A DNA stretch of 64,000 nt from Pseudomonas parafulva (GCF_000800255.1 NZ_CP009747.1:1488001-1552000), one strand, 5' to 3'. Shown: positions 16,531-29,654, numbered from the stretch's first letter. Notes: generated by a model not told the origin, from the letters alone. Made by a program: numbers and translations.

Positions 16531-18684
16531 TTAGAAGCTGTATTTGGCGGTGAGCATCAGGTTGCGTGGATCGCCGAAGTTGTCGCCGCCGTAGTCCACC
16601 GACTTGGAGATCGACGAGTAGTAGCGGCGGTCGAAGACGTTGTTGGCGTTGAGCTGCAGGTCGAGGTGGCGATTGACCTGGTAGCCGGCCATCAGGTCGG
16701 TGACCGCGTAGCTGCCCTGCTGTAGGCGATAGGTGCTGCCGTTGACCGGGATGTCGTTGTACATCCGGCTTTGCCAGGTGACGCCGCCGCCCACGCGCAG
16801 CTTGTCCAGCGGACCTTGGAAGCGGTAGGTGGTGAACAGCTTGAACTGATGCTCGGGCGTGTCGGAGTTCAGCGGTTTGTTGACGGCGGCCGGGTTGTTG
16901 TCGTCCTTGATCGTGTGCACGCGGGCGTAGGTATAGCCGGTGCCGAGCTGCCACTGGTCGGTGAGGGCGCCCTGCAGCTCGAAGTCGATACCCTGGCTGC
17001 GCACTTCCCCGGAGGCCTGGTAGCAGGTCAGTTGTGGGCAGTTGGCCAGGCTCACTTCGACCTGGCGGTTTTCCTGGTCGATGCGGAACACGGCGAGGCT
17101 GGCATTGAGCGCACCGTCGAAGTATTCACCCTTGATACCCACTTCGTAGTTCTTGCCGACGATGGGGATGATCGGCTTGCCGGAGGTGTCCTTGCCGTCC
17201 TGCGGGGTGAAGATGTCGGTGTAGCTGGCATACACCGAGTGGTGCTCGTCCAGCTCGTAGATAAGCCCGCCGTAACGGGTGACGTTGCGGGTGACCTTAT
17301 AGTCGCCGTCGTTGCTGCCGCGCTTGTCGTAGTCGTACCAGTCCAGACGTCCGCCGAGGATGAGCGTGAGCGGGTCGGCCAGGCTCAGGCGGGTGGTGGC
17401 GTAGACGCCTTCCTGATTGATCTGGTAGCGATTGTTGCTGGTATGGACGAAGTCTGGCTTGCCGCCGTTGAGCGGGTAGTTGGGGTCATACGGGCTGTAG
17501 TCGCGCTCATCCATGTCGTAGATGCGCTTGGCCGCGCCGAGCACCAGTTCGTGCTCGCGTCCCAGCAGCTCGAACGGGCCACTGGCGAAGGCGTCCAGGC
17601 CTAGCTGGTTCTCGTCGTGGGCAGACTGGTAGACGGTACGCTGCAACGCCTTGTCCGCCCGCCAGCGTGATTGGTAGGAGCCTCGGAACAGCGCGTTCTG
17701 TTCGCTGTAGTTGGCGTTGACCTGCAGTTTCCAATCATTGGCCAGTTGCTGTCGCACCTCGGCGAACAGCGTGTTGATTTCCTGGTCCTTGTCTTCCCAG
17801 TCGCTGCCTGGGTTGTATGAGCGCGACAGGCGTTGGTGATGACCATTGAGGTCGGTGGGGATCGAGCCCCAGAACACGTTGGTCTTGTCCTTCTGGTGCG
17901 AGAAGCCCAGGGTCAGGGTGGTGTCATCGCTCAGGTCGGCTTCGCTGACGGCGTAGAACAGGCCATGGTTCTCCTGCTGGCCATCACGGAAGCCATTGCT
18001 GTCCTGCCAGGAGGTCACCACGCGCCCGCGCAGGGTGCCGCTGTCGTTGAGCGGGCTGGAAGCGTCCAGTTCGCCACGGTAGTTGTCCCAGGTGCCGGCG
18101 GCACCGGTGAGGGTCACGGCCTGACCAGGTAGCGGGCGCTTGCGCACCAGGTTGATGGCGGCCGAGGGTGTACCGGCGCCGGTGACCAGCCCGGTGGCGC
18201 CGCGCACCACCTCGACACGGTCGAACATGGCCAGGTTGGGCTGAGCGCCGACCACCCAGCCGGTGTAGGCGCTGGGGATGCCGTCGTACATCAGGTTGTC
18301 GACATCGAAGCCACGGGCGGTGTAGGTCTGCCGACCGGGGCCGCTGGACTGGTTGAGGAACAGGCCCGGCGTGTAGCGGGCCACGTCGTTGATGCTGGTC
18401 ATGTTCTGGTCGTCCATGCGCTGGCGCGTGACCACGGTCACGGCCTGTGGCGTCTCGCGCAGGCTCAGGGGCAGCTTGGTAGCGGTTTCCATGGCACCGG
18501 TGGTGTACGACGTGGTGCCTTCGGTGGTGCTGCCCAGGCGGTTGTCGCTGATTTCGGTGGCGCCGAGTTCCAGAACACCGGCGTTAGGGGCGTCTTCGGC
18601 CATGGCATTGGCCAGCGGTGTGGTGCACAGGGCGAGGGCCAGCAGGTTGGGCGCGAAGCGGCGGGGTGGGGCAGCGGGGATCAT
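16531..18684 (-). CDS. TonB-dependent siderophore receptor
   Basis: 717 residues from ATG at 18684, with a signal peptide (PNLLALALCTTPLANAMAE). The plug has the typical siderophore-receptor sequence: LSLRETPQAVTVVTRQRMDD, RGFDVDNLMYDGIP and FDRVEVVRGATGLVTGAGTP. The barrel ends ...NLMLTAKYSF. There is no N-terminal signalling (STN) domain, so regulation should be by Fur alone; a Fur-box-like sequence lies 28 nt upstream of the start codon. It is similar to ferric-pyoverdine/ferrichrome-type (FpvA/FoxA) receptors, but the ligand is unknown. It stands alone between the stressosome operon and polB. Confidence 0.92.
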   Translation of the reverse strand: MIPAAPPRRFAPNLLALALCTTPLANAMAEDAPNAGVLELGATEISDNRLGSTTEGTTSYTTGAMETATKLPLSLRETPQAVTVVTRQRMDDQNMTSINDVARYTPGLFLNQSSGPGRQTYTARGFDVDNLMYDGIPSAYTGWVVGAQPNLAMFDRVEVVRGATGLVTGAGTPSAAINLVRKRPLPGQAVTLTGAAGTWDNYRGELDASSPLNDSGTLRGRVVTSWQDSNGFRDGQQENHGLFYAVSEADLSDDTTLTLGFSHQKDKTNVFWGSIPTDLNGHHQRLSRSYNPGSDWEDKDQEINTLFAEVRQQLANDWKLQVNANYSEQNALFRGSYQSRWRADKALQRTVYQSAHDENQLGLDAFASGPFELLGREHELVLGAAKRIYDMDERDYSPYDPNYPLNGGKPDFVHTSNNRYQINQEGVYATTRLSLADPLTLILGGRLDWYDYDKRGSNDGDYKVTRNVTRYGGLIYELDEHHSVYASYTDIFTPQDGKDTSGKPIIPIVGKNYEVGIKGEYFDGALNASLAVFRIDQENRQVEVSLANCPQLTCYQASGEVRSQGIDFELQGALTDQWQLGTGYTYARVHTIKDDNNPAAVNKPLNSDTPEHQFKLFTTYRFQGPLDKLRVGGGVTWQSRMYNDIPVNGSTYRLQQGSYAVTDLMAGYQVNRHLDLQLNANNVFDRRYYSSISKSVDYGGDNFGDPRNLMLTAKYSF

Positions 18685-18711
18685 GCCGGAGTTGTCCTTA
18701 TTGCGAGTACG

Positions 18712-18730
18712 TATGAGAACGATTAGCAAT
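18712..18730 (-). promoter_or_regulatory. Probable Fur box
   Basis: On the minus strand ATTGCTAATCGTTCTCATA closely follows the Pseudomonas Fur consensus (GATAATGATAATCATTATC pattern). It lies 28-46 nt upstream of the receptor start codon, overlapping the likely promoter. Confidence 0.75.
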
Positions 18731-18888
18731 AAAGTGTGTCAGGATTTGTCGTGGTGCGGAAGCGGTGAGGATGTAGATTTCGACAAATTTTTCACAACTA
18801 CCCAACGGTCCGGTCGGTGGGCATAAAGATCCCGGTAGTGGCGCAAAGCCGTTAGACTCGCCGACCTGATGACTATTTCGAGGTGGCT

Positions 18889-21249
18889 GTGACGCTGCAG
18901 CAGGGGTTCGTCCTGACCCGCCATTGGCACGACACGCCCGAGGGCACCTGCGTGGAGTTCTGGTTGGCCACCGACCAGGGGCCGCGCCGAGTGCGTCTGG
19001 CGCCGCAGACCTCGGTGGCCTTCGTGCCGGCCGAGCAGGCCGCCCATGCTCGCGCGCTGCTGGCCGACGAGCCGGGCGCGCAGTTGCGCCCGCTGCAGTT
19101 GCGCGACTTTCAGCAGCGTCCGGTCATGGGCCTGTATTGCCAACAGCACCGGCAGTTGATGGCGTTGGAGCGACGCCTGCGCGAGGCCGGCGTCGAGGTC
19201 TTCGAAGCCGATATCCGCCCACCGGAACGCTACCTGATGGAGCGCTTCATCACCGCGCCGGTGCTGTTCGGTGGCCACGACGACGGTCAAGGCACGCTTG
19301 AGCACGCCCAACTCAAACCGCATCCGCACTATCGGCCACGGCTGCGGCTGGTATCGCTGGACATCGAGACCACCGAGCGCGGCGAGCTCTACAGCATCGG
19401 CCTGCACGGTTGCGGGCAGCGCGTGGTGTACATGCTCGGCCCGCCCAATGGCGACGCACAGTCGGTGGACTTCGAACTCCACTACTGCGACGACCGCGCC
19501 GCGTTGCTCGACTGCCTCAACCAGTGGTTGGCTCACCATGACCCGGACGCGATCATCGGCTGGAACGTCATCCAGTTCGACCTGCGCGTGCTCCACGAGC
19601 ATGCCCAACGTTTGAAGGTGCCGTTGTACCTGGGCCGTGACGGTGCGCCCATGACCTTGCGCGAGCATGGCAGCCGCACCCACTTCTTCGCCGACGCGCC
19701 CGGCCGCCTGCTGATCGATGGCGTCGAGGCGCTGCGCTCGGCGACCTGGAGTTTTCCGTCGTTCAGCCTGGAGAACGTCGCCCAGACCTTGCTCGGCGAG
19801 GGCAAGGCGATTTCCACACCGTACCAGCGCATGGACGAAATCAACCGTATGTTCGCCGAGGACAAGCCGGCGCTGGCGCACTACAACCTCAAGGACTGCG
19901 AGCTGGTCACGGCGATCTTCGAGCACACCCGGCTGCTGGACTTTCTGCTCGAGCGTGCTTCGGTCACAGGCCTGCCGGCCGACCGCAGCGGCGGCTCGGT
20001 GGCGGCTTTCGGTCATCTGTACATCCCGGCCATGCACCGCCAGGGTTTCGTCGCGCCGAACCTGGGCGAGCGCGACGGCGAGGCCAGTCCGGGCGGATTC
20101 GTCATGGATTCGCGACCCGGGCTGTACGAGTCGGTGCTGGTGCTGGACTACAAGAGTCTCTATCCGTCGATCATCCGCACCTTTCTGATCGATCCGGTGG
20201 GCTTGATCGAGGGCCTGCGCGAGCCGGATGAGTTGCATTCGGTGGAGGGCTTTCGAGGGGCGCGGTTTTCCCGTACCCGACACTGCCTGCCAGCCATCGT
20301 CGAGCGGGTCTGGCAGGGCCGCGAGGCGGCCAAGCAGGTGGGCAACGCGCCGCTGTCCCAGGCGCTGAAAATCATCATGAACGCGTTCTACGGGGTATTG
20401 GGCTCCAGCGGTTGCCGCTTTTTCGACCCGCGCCTGGCGTCGTCGATCACCTTGCGCGGGCACCAGATCATGCGCCAGACCCGGGCACTGATCGAGGCGC
20501 AAGGGTTGGAGGTGATCTATGGTGATACCGACTCGACGTTCGTCTGGCTCAAGGGTGCCCATGGCGAGGAGGCGGCGGCGCAGATCGGCCGCGCCCTGGT
20601 GGCGCAGGTCAACCAGTGGTGGCGCGAGCACTTGAGCACTGAGATGGGGCTCGACAGCGCGCTGGAGTTGCAGTTCGAGACGCATTACCGGCGGTTTCTG
20701 ATGCCCACCATCCGTGGCACGGAGGAGGGTAGCAAGAAGCGCTATGCCGGTCTGGTGCAGCGTGGCGAGGGGCACGACGAGGTGGTGTACAAGGGACTGG
20801 AATCGGTGCGCACCGACTGGTCGCCGTTGGCGCGGTTGTTTCAGCAGGAGCTGTATGGGCGGATCTTTCGCGATCAGCCGTATCGCGAGTATGTGCGCGA
20901 GTTCGTGGGGCGTACGTTGGCGGGGGAGCTGGATGAGTTGCTGGTGTATCGCAAGCGGTTGCGCCGGCCTTTGAGCGACTATCAGCACAACGTACCGCCG
21001 CATGTGCGGGCGGCGCGGTTGGCTGATGAGTACAACCGGCGGGTTGGGCGGCCTTTGCAGTATCAGCGGGGGGGATGGATCAGTTACGTCATGACCGTGG
21101 CGGGGCCGGAGCCTTTGGAGGAGCGGCGGTCGCCTGTGGATCATGAGCATTACCTGAGTCGGCAGTTGCAGCCGGTGGCGGATGCCATCTTGCCGTTTGT
21201 GGGGGATGATTTTGCGGGGTTGACGGGGCGGCAGCTTTTGCTTTTCTGA
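18889..21249 (+). CDS. polB: DNA polymerase II (family B)
   Basis: 786 residues, colinear with E. coli Pol II (783). The 3'-5' exonuclease motifs are [29 protein letters not shown] and YNLKDCELV. The polymerase motifs are [11 protein letters not shown] (A), [14 protein letters not shown] (B), [13 protein letters not shown] (C) and GSKKRYAG. The GTG at 18889 has GAGG 5 nt upstream; the GTG at 18883 overlaps that site and is less likely. The enzyme acts in damage tolerance and replication restart. Codon use in the last 400 nt shifts to GGG/TTG-rich codons approaching the second repeat element, which starts 28 nt after the stop. Confidence 0.97.
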   Translation: MTLQQGFVLTRHWHDTPEGTCVEFWLATDQGPRRVRLAPQTSVAFVPAEQAAHARALLADEPGAQLRPLQLRDFQQRPVMGLYCQQHRQLMALERRLREAGVEVFEADIRPPERYLMERFITAPVLFGGHDDGQGTLEHAQLKPHPHYRPRLRLVSLDIETTERGELYSIGLHGCGQRVVYMLGPPNGDAQSVDFELHYCDDRAALLDCLNQWLAHHDPDAIIGWNVIQFDLRVLHEHAQRLKVPLYLGRDGAPMTLREHGSRTHFFADAPGRLLIDGVEALRSATWSFPSFSLENVAQTLLGEGKAISTPYQRMDEINRMFAEDKPALAHYNLKDCELVTAIFEHTRLLDFLLERASVTGLPADRSGGSVAAFGHLYIPAMHRQGFVAPNLGERDGEASPGGFVMDSRPGLYESVLVLDYKSLYPSIIRTFLIDPVGLIEGLREPDELHSVEGFRGARFSRTRHCLPAIVERVWQGREAAKQVGNAPLSQALKIIMNAFYGVLGSSGCRFFDPRLASSITLRGHQIMRQTRALIEAQGLEVIYGDTDSTFVWLKGAHGEEAAAQIGRALVAQVNQWWREHLSTEMGLDSALELQFETHYRRFLMPTIRGTEEGSKKRYAGLVQRGEGHDEVVYKGLESVRTDWSPLARLFQQELYGRIFRDQPYREYVREFVGRTLAGELDELLVYRKRLRRPLSDYQHNVPPHVRAARLADEYNRRVGRPLQYQRGGWISYVMTVAGPEPLEERRSPVDHEHYLSRQLQPVADAILPFVGDDFAGLTGRQLLLF

Positions 21250-21277
21250 GGGTGGTTTTTGTTGCGGGCCGGGGGGG

Positions 21278-21903
21278 TATCCGGATTTTTTGGTGATGCT
21301 TAGTCACCTTTTCGCCCTTACGGCGACCTACTTTTTTTCTTGGAAAAAAGTAGGCAAAAACCGCTTGCTCCCGCATCCGGCCCCTTCGCTGCGCTGCGGG
21401 GTTCCCTCGCGCCGGTGGCACTCCGGGGGTACCGCGCTTAGGGGCCATCCATGGCCCCAAGCGCTTGACGGGCATCCATGCCCGTCAACCCCCTCCATGC
21501 CACCTCTGCTCGGCCTCCTGAGGTCGCGATGGGCGGCGTCTGAACTGACGCGCGCTTAGAAGCAGGGCGGTGGGGCAGATTTATCCGAGCGCTGCGCGAT
21601 TAAACCGCCGTTGCCGTTGATCTTAGTGCGCGGTAGCTCAAACACCGCCAACCGCGACCTCAGGAGGCCGAGCATAGGCGTTGCGCAGGGAGGTGACGGG
21701 CATGGATGCCCGTCAAGCGCTTGGGGCCAGGAAGGCCCCTAAGCGCGCTCCTCCCGGAGCGACGCCGGCGCGAGGGAACCCCTGCGCGCAGCGCAGGGGC
21801 CGTATGCGGGAGCAAGCGGTTTTTGCCCCCCTTTTTTCCAAGAAAAAAAGGGGGTCGCCGTAAGGGCGAAAAGGTGAATCAGCCTCACCACAGCCAACGG
21901 ATA
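21278..21903. repeat. Large palindromic intergenic element, copy 2 (626 bp)
   Basis: Left arm 21278-21606 (329 bp), hexamer core 21607-21624, right arm 21625-21903 (279 bp). It has the same order of blocks as copies 1 and 3, from terminal TATCCGG to the inverted CGGATA. The purine hairpin of the left arm differs slightly (CCTACTTTTTTTC / AAAAAAGTAGG), while the right arm keeps the CCCCC form. It lies between convergent genes polB and a LysR gene, and the last 19 nt of the LysR gene are inside the element. Confidence 0.9.
21607..21624. repeat. Short GCCGTT array (2 units) plus one GATCTT unit
   Basis: Two GCCGTT units followed by one GATCTT at the centre of element copy 2. This is the shortest of the three arrays. 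Confidence 0.85.
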
Positions 21904-22874
21904 AGCCCCCAAATCAAAACCGCCCCCAAAAAAACCAGATCACCCCAAAACCCCACCCCCCGAAAAACCCGGGCCTCCTCCACCAGCCAATCATGCACCG
22001 CCCGTGCCCCCGGCTGAGTCAACCCCCCAGGCGGATACAACAGCACGTACCGCTTGTGATTAGGAATGGCCACCCCAAACGGCACGATCAACGCCCCCCG
22101 CTCAAGCTCATCGTTGAGCAACGTGCGCCTGGCAATCGCCACCCCAATCCCGGCAATCGCCGCCTCGATGGTGAGATGGTTGCGATTGAAGGTATGCCCC
22201 CGCCGCACATCCAGTCCCCCGGCACCAATCCCCTCGAGATAGAACTCCCACTCCGCGTATTCCGAACTGCCCCGCCAAGCGGTGATGTCATGCAGCAACG
22301 GATAGTGCACCAGGTCCGCCGGACCGTGCAGCGGCGGACGACCGCGCAGCAGGCTTGGCGAGCACACTGGAAAGATCTGCTCGTCCAGCAACGGCGTCGA
22401 GAGCATGCCTGGGTAGCTGCCGTCGTTGAGGTCGATGGCCAGGTCGAAGTCGCCTTCGTTCAGCGCCTGCTTACTGTCCTCGGCCACCAAGCGCAGTTCG
22501 ATGTCCGGATAACGCTGCTGGAAGCGCGGCAGGCGCGGCGTGAGCCATTTGGCCAAGAATGAGGGAATCGAGCGCAAGCGCAGGGTGCCACGGATCTCGC
22601 CTGCGTCCAGGCGCAACAGTTCGGCCTCGATGCTGCCATAGGCTTCGGCAACCGTCAGCGCCAGTCGCTGACCTTCAGCGGTCAGCTCCACCCCCCGGGC
22701 GCGCCGCAGGAACAGCGCAAACCCCAAGCGCTCCTCGAGCTGGCGCATCTGCTGGCTCACCGCGCCGGGCGTGATATGCAGCTCTTCGGCGCATCGGGTG
22801 AACGACAAGTGCCGGGCTGCGCAGGCAAACACGTGGAGCCAGACGAACACCTGACCATTCAATTGGCCTTTCAT
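21885..22874 (-). CDS. LysR-family transcriptional regulator, GcvA-like
   Basis: 329 residues. The N-terminal helix-turn-helix reads [20 protein letters not shown], and the effector domain follows from about 90. It resembles the GcvA/DsdC branch, fitting its position divergent from an L-serine dehydratase gene 146 nt away, which it probably controls. The usual family end is near [11 protein letters not shown]. About 25 extra hydrophobic residues follow ([12 protein letters not shown] near the middle, IRWLW at the end), encoded by the flank and edge of the repeat element. The native stop may therefore have been lost or displaced. Confidence 0.88.
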   Translation of the reverse strand: MKGQLNGQVFVWLHVFACAARHLSFTRCAEELHITPGAVSQQMRQLEERLGFALFLRRARGVELTAEGQRLALTVAEAYGSIEAELLRLDAGEIRGTLRLRSIPSFLAKWLTPRLPRFQQRYPDIELRLVAEDSKQALNEGDFDLAIDLNDGSYPGMLSTPLLDEQIFPVCSPSLLRGRPPLHGPADLVHYPLLHDITAWRGSSEYAEWEFYLEGIGAGGLDVRRGHTFNRNHLTIEAAIAGIGVAIARRTLLNDELERGALIVPFGVAIPNHKRYVLLYPPGGLTQPGARAVHDWLVEEARVFRGVGFWGDLVFLGAVLIWGLIRWLW

Positions 22875-22939
22875 CGTTTAGTCCTGCTAATGGCTTGTGT
22901 AGAAAGTTTCGTTGGTCATGCTGCGACTCGCGCGTCAGT

Positions 22940-22957
22940 ATTACTCATATAAGTAAT
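22940..22957. promoter_or_regulatory. Palindromic operator candidate between LysR and serine dehydratase genes
   Basis: ATTACTCATATAAGTAAT is a perfect 6+6+6 inverted repeat with the T-N11-A pattern of LysR sites. It lies 66 nt before the LysR start codon and 63 nt before the dehydratase start codon. Confidence 0.55.
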
Positions 22958-23020
22958 TCTCACCAATTACCCGCGAGGACTGGGCGGTGCCGACTATCGG
23001 CGCACCGGCCAGATATTAGT

Positions 23021-24397
23021 ATGGCTATCAGCGTTTTCGACCTCTTCAAAATCGGCATTGGGCCATCCAGCTCCCACACGGTGGGGCCAATGCGCGCTGC
23101 TGCGACCTTCGCCCAGCACCTGCGCGAAGCGGGTTTGCTGGCCCAGGTGACGCGGGTCGAAGTGCGTCTGTATGGCTCGTTGTCGGCCACCGGCGTGGGC
23201 CATGCCACCGACCGCGCCTGTTTGCTTGGGTTGATGGGCCAATGGCCGGACCGGATCGATCCGCACAGCATCGAGCCGCGTATCGAGCAATTGCTGCAGG
23301 AGCAATGCTTGATCCTCGATGGCACGCAACCCGTACCCTTCGACTACGCGCGCGACATGCGCCTGCTCGACGAGAACCTCGCCTACCACCCCAATGCCAT
23401 GAGCCTGGAGGCCCAGGGCGAGGCGGGCAGCCTGTTGACCGAGACCTACTACTCCGTCGGTGGCGGATTCATCGTCGAGCAGCGCGAGATCGACGCACCG
23501 GCCTGCGCCGAGGGCGAGGTCACGCTGCCCTACGAGTTTTCCTCCGGCGCCGAACTGCTGGCGCTGTGCAAGACCCATGGCCTGAGCGTCAGCCAGCTGA
23601 TGATGGCCAATGAGCGTGCCTGGCGCAGTGACGAAGACATTCGCGCAGGTCTGCTGGCCATCTGGGCGGCCATGCGTGAGTGCGTGGAAAACGGCCTGCG
23701 CAACGAAGGCATCCTGCCGGGCGGCCTGAAGGTCAAGCGCCGGGCTGCGCGCCTGCATCGAAGCTTGCAGGAACTGGGCAAGCCCAACGTGATCGGCTCA
23801 ACGCTCAGTGCCATGGAGTGGGTGAACCTGTTCGCCCTGGCGGTGAACGAAGAGAACGCCGCGGGCGGGCGCATGGTCACTGCGCCGACCAATGGTGCTG
23901 CCGGAATCATCCCTGCGGTGCTGCACTACTACATGAAATTCAACCCCACCGTCTGCGATGACGACGTGGTGACTTTCCTGCTGGCCGCCGCTGCAGTCGG
24001 CATCCTGTGCAAGAAGAACGCATCGATTTCCGGGGCGGAAGTCGGCTGCCAGGGCGAGGTCGGCTCGGCCTGCTCGATGGCGGCCGCAGGCTTGGCCGAG
24101 GTGCTCGGCGCCACGCCACCGCAGTTGGAAAACGCTGCCGAGATCGCCCTGGAACACAACCTCGGCCTGACCTGCGACCCGGTCGGCGGCCTGGTCCAAG
24201 TACCGTGCATCGAGCGCAATGCCATCGCCGCGGTAAAGGCCATCAACGCCGTGCAGATGGCGCTGCGTGGCGATGGCGAGCACTTCATCTCCCTCGACCG
24301 GGTCATCCGCACCATGCGCGACACCGGGGCTGATATGCACGCCAACTACAAGGAAACCTCGCGCGGTGGATTGGCGGTGGCGTTCGTCGAGTGTTGA
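23021..24397 (+). CDS. sdaA: L-serine dehydratase (L-serine ammonia-lyase), single-chain iron-sulfur type
   Basis: 458 residues. It begins [34 protein letters not shown] is the family's beta-domain signature. The alpha domain holds [35 protein letters not shown] and [12 protein letters not shown], which supply the cysteines for the [4Fe-4S] cluster. The enzyme turns L-serine into pyruvate and ammonia. The start is fixed by the family N-terminus; the Shine-Dalgarno is weak. It is divergent from a GcvA-like LysR gene, its likely regulator. Pseudomonas has more than one such enzyme, so the exact symbol (sdaA or sdaB) is uncertain. Confidence 0.93.
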   Translation: MAISVFDLFKIGIGPSSSHTVGPMRAAATFAQHLREAGLLAQVTRVEVRLYGSLSATGVGHATDRACLLGLMGQWPDRIDPHSIEPRIEQLLQEQCLILDGTQPVPFDYARDMRLLDENLAYHPNAMSLEAQGEAGSLLTETYYSVGGGFIVEQREIDAPACAEGEVTLPYEFSSGAELLALCKTHGLSVSQLMMANERAWRSDEDIRAGLLAIWAAMRECVENGLRNEGILPGGLKVKRRAARLHRSLQELGKPNVIGSTLSAMEWVNLFALAVNEENAAGGRMVTAPTNGAAGIIPAVLHYYMKFNPTVCDDDVVTFLLAAAAVGILCKKNASISGAEVGCQGEVGSACSMAAAGLAEVLGATPPQLENAAEIALEHNLGLTCDPVGGLVQVPCIERNAIAAVKAINAVQMALRGDGEHFISLDRVIRTMRDTGADMHANYKETSRGGLAVAFVEC

Positions 24398-24435
24398 GGG
24401 CACTCATGGCCAGCGCCTGAGCAACCTCGTGTGAG

Positions 24436-25731
24436 TCACCCCAACCGCTCCCGCATCCGATACCACAACATGCCCAACGCCAGCAGCGGCGAGCGCAGGG
24501 CCTTGCCGCCGGGGAAGGTCAGGTGCGGCACGGCGCTGAAGATGTCCAGGCCGGTGCTGTGACCGGTGGCGATGGCTTCGGCCAGCAGGCGCGCGGTCCA
24601 GTGGGTGACGTTCAGACCATGGCCTGAATAGCCCTGGGCGTAGTAGACGTTCGGCTGCTGTCGTAGCCTGCCGACTTGGGGAAAGCGGTTGGCGGTGATG
24701 CCGATCATGCCGCCCCATTGGAAGTCCAGGCGCACATCGGCCAACTGCGGGAACACCTTGAGCACCTTCGGACGCATGTAGGCGGCGATGTCCTGCGGAT
24801 CGCGGCCTGAATAGTGACAGGCGCCGCCGAACAGCAGGCGCCGGTCCGCGGTGAGGCGGTAGTAGTCCAGGCCGACCTTCTGGTCGCACAGCGCCATATT
24901 CTGCGGGATCAGGCTGCGCGCCCGTGCCTCGGACAGCGGTTCGGTGGCCACCACGTAGCTGCCGGCTGGCAGCACCTTGCCGCTGAGCCGCGGCTCCAGC
25001 TCATCCAGATGCGCATTGCACCCCAGCACCAGACGCTCGGCCCGCACCGTCCCCCCAGAACAGTGCAGGGTGACGGTGTCGCCGTGCTCGATCCGCTGCA
25101 CCGGACTCTGCTCGAACACCCTTACCCCCAGGGTGCTGGCCGCACGCGCCTCGCCTTGGACCAGGTCAAGCGGATGCAGATGGCCAGAGCCCATGTCCAC
25201 TAGACCGCCCGCATACTGGTCGCTGGCGACGATCTCGTGGATATCCTGCGGGCCGATCAGGCGGGTTTCGTGGGCGTATTCCAAGTCGGCGAGGTCGCGC
25301 AGTTCGTCGTCGAACGCGGCGAACTGCGCTGGGGTATTGGCCAGCTCGCAGAAGCCCCAGCGCAGGTCGCACTCGATGCCATAGCGGGCGATGCGCTCGG
25401 CCACCAGCGTCACCGAGTCCAAGCCTGCCTGCTTGAGGTAGCGCACACCGTCCTGGCCGACATGCCGGGCGAAACCCGACACGTCGTGACCGATGCCACG
25501 AATCAATTGCCCGCCATTGCGTCCGCTGGCGCCCCAGCCGATGCGGCGGGCTTCGAGCAGGATCACCGAGAGACCGCGCTCGGCCAGCTCCAGTGCGGTG
25601 TTGACGCCGGTCAGACCGCCACCGACCACGCACACGTCCGCGTGCAGATCGCCCTGGAGCGTGGGGTAGTGGGTTTTGGCCCGGGCGGTGGCCGCGTAGT
25701 AGGAAGCAGTGTGTTCGGTTTGAGGGGGCAT
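24436..25731 (-). CDS. puuB: FAD-dependent oxidoreductase, gamma-glutamylputrescine oxidase-like
   Basis: 431 residues from ATG at 25731; a GTG three codons earlier is possible. The Rossmann FAD motif is VCVVGGGLTGVNTALELAERG, and GWGASGRNGGQLI is typical of the DAO/PuuB group. A C-terminal block YYAQGYSGHGLNVTHWTARL closes the fold. The E. coli homologue oxidises gamma-glutamyl-putrescine to the aldehyde with H2O2 release. It follows a polyamine-binding protein gene (15 nt) and a PuuA-like gene on the same strand, which supports a polyamine role. Several paralogues exist in Pseudomonas, so the exact amine is not certain. Confidence 0.85.
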   Translation of the reverse strand: MPPQTEHTASYYAATARAKTHYPTLQGDLHADVCVVGGGLTGVNTALELAERGLSVILLEARRIGWGASGRNGGQLIRGIGHDVSGFARHVGQDGVRYLKQAGLDSVTLVAERIARYGIECDLRWGFCELANTPAQFAAFDDELRDLADLEYAHETRLIGPQDIHEIVASDQYAGGLVDMGSGHLHPLDLVQGEARAASTLGVRVFEQSPVQRIEHGDTVTLHCSGGTVRAERLVLGCNAHLDELEPRLSGKVLPAGSYVVATEPLSEARARSLIPQNMALCDQKVGLDYYRLTADRRLLFGGACHYSGRDPQDIAAYMRPKVLKVFPQLADVRLDFQWGGMIGITANRFPQVGRLRQQPNVYYAQGYSGHGLNVTHWTARLLAEAIATGHSTGLDIFSAVPHLTFPGGKALRSPLLALGMLWYRMRERLG

Positions 25732-25746
25732 CGGCGACACTCGAAA

Positions 25747-28243
<2,497 letters not shown>

Positions 28244-28428
28244 ACAGACCTCTTGGTTGGGTTTTGGTGGTGGGTGCGGACTTGCCTGTGCAGTGGAACG
28301 CCGAACGTCCATCGCCAAGCCCCTTCCCACGGGGCACGCTGGGGACTATCTTGGGCGCAGCCCGTCAGGGCGATCTATCCGTTTTGTTCGTCAGAAAATG
28401 CACCATAAGAGTGCAAGAAGGACGCCGC

Positions 28429-29331
28429 GTGAACAGGCAACCCGCCTTGCAGGTCCAGGCTTACAGCACCTCCGATGTCGGTGAGCAAGTGCGCGCCACT
28501 CCTGGATGGCAGCAGCACTATCGGCAGATGTCGCCCGGGCATTTCAGCGGCCAGTTGCGCTGCCTGGCGCTCGAGGGCGTGGAGGTCTACGAAGAATCGC
28601 TCAACACCCGCGTCGAGCAGTTCTTTCGCGCGCCGCCCGGCTCGCTGACCTTCTGTTTCGACCAGGTCGAGCACAGCCTCTACCTGCTCAACGAACACAG
28701 CCGCAACCTGTGGATCACGCCGGAGAACTACCGCGAGGTCGCCGTGGTGTTCGACCAGGCCTTCCTGCAACGGCATGGTCTGGACCTCGAGCATCTGCAG
28801 GGCTTGTTCATGGTGCCGCTGGGCAGTGGACAGAACGCCCTGTTCGGCCGCTGGCTCAGCACCACGCTGACCCGCCTCACCCAGGCCGGCTGTCCCGTGC
28901 AAGGGCAGGCGCTGGCCGAGCAACTGCTCGAAGACTGCCTGTTCATCCTCGACAGCGCCTGCCAACGGCTGCAGGGCCCGGCGCAGGATCAACGCGAGCA
29001 GGCGCGGGCGATCATGCAGCGAGTCGGTGACTGGGCGGCCGACTGCCCTGAAGAAACCCTCAATTTACTGGGGTTGGCGCAGGTGGCGGGGGTGTCGCTG
29101 CGTCAGTTGCAGCAGGCTTTCAAAGCCTTCACGGGCATGCCGCCGGCGCAGTGGCTGCGCTTGCGCCGTCTCAACGGCGCGCGCCGAGACCTGCTGCGAC
29201 CGGACGCGGGAGACGTGACGGTAGCAGAGGTGGCGATGCGCTGGTCCTTCTGGCACCTGGGGCGGTTTTCCGAAAGTTATCGCCAGTTGTTCAAGGAACT
29301 GCCGAGCCAGACGCTACGGCGGCGGCGCTGA
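28429..29331 (+). CDS. AraC-family transcriptional regulator
   Basis: 300 residues from GTG at 28429, with AGAAGGA about 7 nt upstream; the frame is open further upstream but lacks a site. The C-terminal AraC domain (about 195-300) has the two helix-turn-helix motifs, LAQVAGVSLRQLQQAFKAFT and VAEVAMRWSFWHLGRFSESY. It ends KELPSQTLRRRR. The N-terminal part resembles the EutR/ethanolamine-operon type regulators. Its position divergent from the puuA-like gene makes it the likely regulator of the polyamine block. Confidence 0.88.
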   Translation: MNRQPALQVQAYSTSDVGEQVRATPGWQQHYRQMSPGHFSGQLRCLALEGVEVYEESLNTRVEQFFRAPPGSLTFCFDQVEHSLYLLNEHSRNLWITPENYREVAVVFDQAFLQRHGLDLEHLQGLFMVPLGSGQNALFGRWLSTTLTRLTQAGCPVQGQALAEQLLEDCLFILDSACQRLQGPAQDQREQARAIMQRVGDWAADCPEETLNLLGLAQVAGVSLRQLQQAFKAFTGMPPAQWLRLRRLNGARRDLLRPDAGDVTVAEVAMRWSFWHLGRFSESYRQLFKELPSQTLRRRR

Positions 29332-29350
29332 GCCCGCCACAGCGTCCGGA

Positions 29351-29512
29351 TCAACCGTCCGATTGCTCTTCAGGCGGCACCTGGCCGTCCGGCCATTCTG
29401 GCGCCTGCGGCTCGGTCTCCGGCACGGGTACATCATCTCCGGGATTGTGCGGAATCGGATCGACGTAAGGGTCGAGCGGGTGCTCGGGGGTCGGTTGATG
29501 GAGCGTTGCCAT
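29351..29512 (-). CDS. Small proline-rich acidic protein, 53 aa
   Basis: A short frame from ATG at 29512 with a strong Shine-Dalgarno (GGAGGTG) 5 nt upstream. The product starts MATLHQPTPEHPLDPYVDPI and is rich in Pro, Asp and Glu, without hydrophobic segments, so it is probably disordered and soluble. The function is unknown. It converges on the AraC gene and is divergent from crtZ. Confidence 0.7.
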   Translation of the reverse strand: MATLHQPTPEHPLDPYVDPIPHNPGDDVPVPETEPQAPEWPDGQVPPEEQSDG

Positions 29513-29654
29513 GGTGCACCTCCTGGGTGGGTGTCATCGGTTAGGGCCATGCTCGCGGCGCGACGTTCATTCCAATTGACCCAGGTGCGCACGGAACGCC
29601 TCGCGCCGGTCCATACTCCAAGCTGCGTCCATCACCCACCCGGAGAGCCCGACG

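Noticed and set aside
18739..21150. An 803-codon open frame antisense to polB
   Set aside because: High GC makes stop codons rare opposite real genes; polB on the other strand has every family motif and the antisense product shows none.
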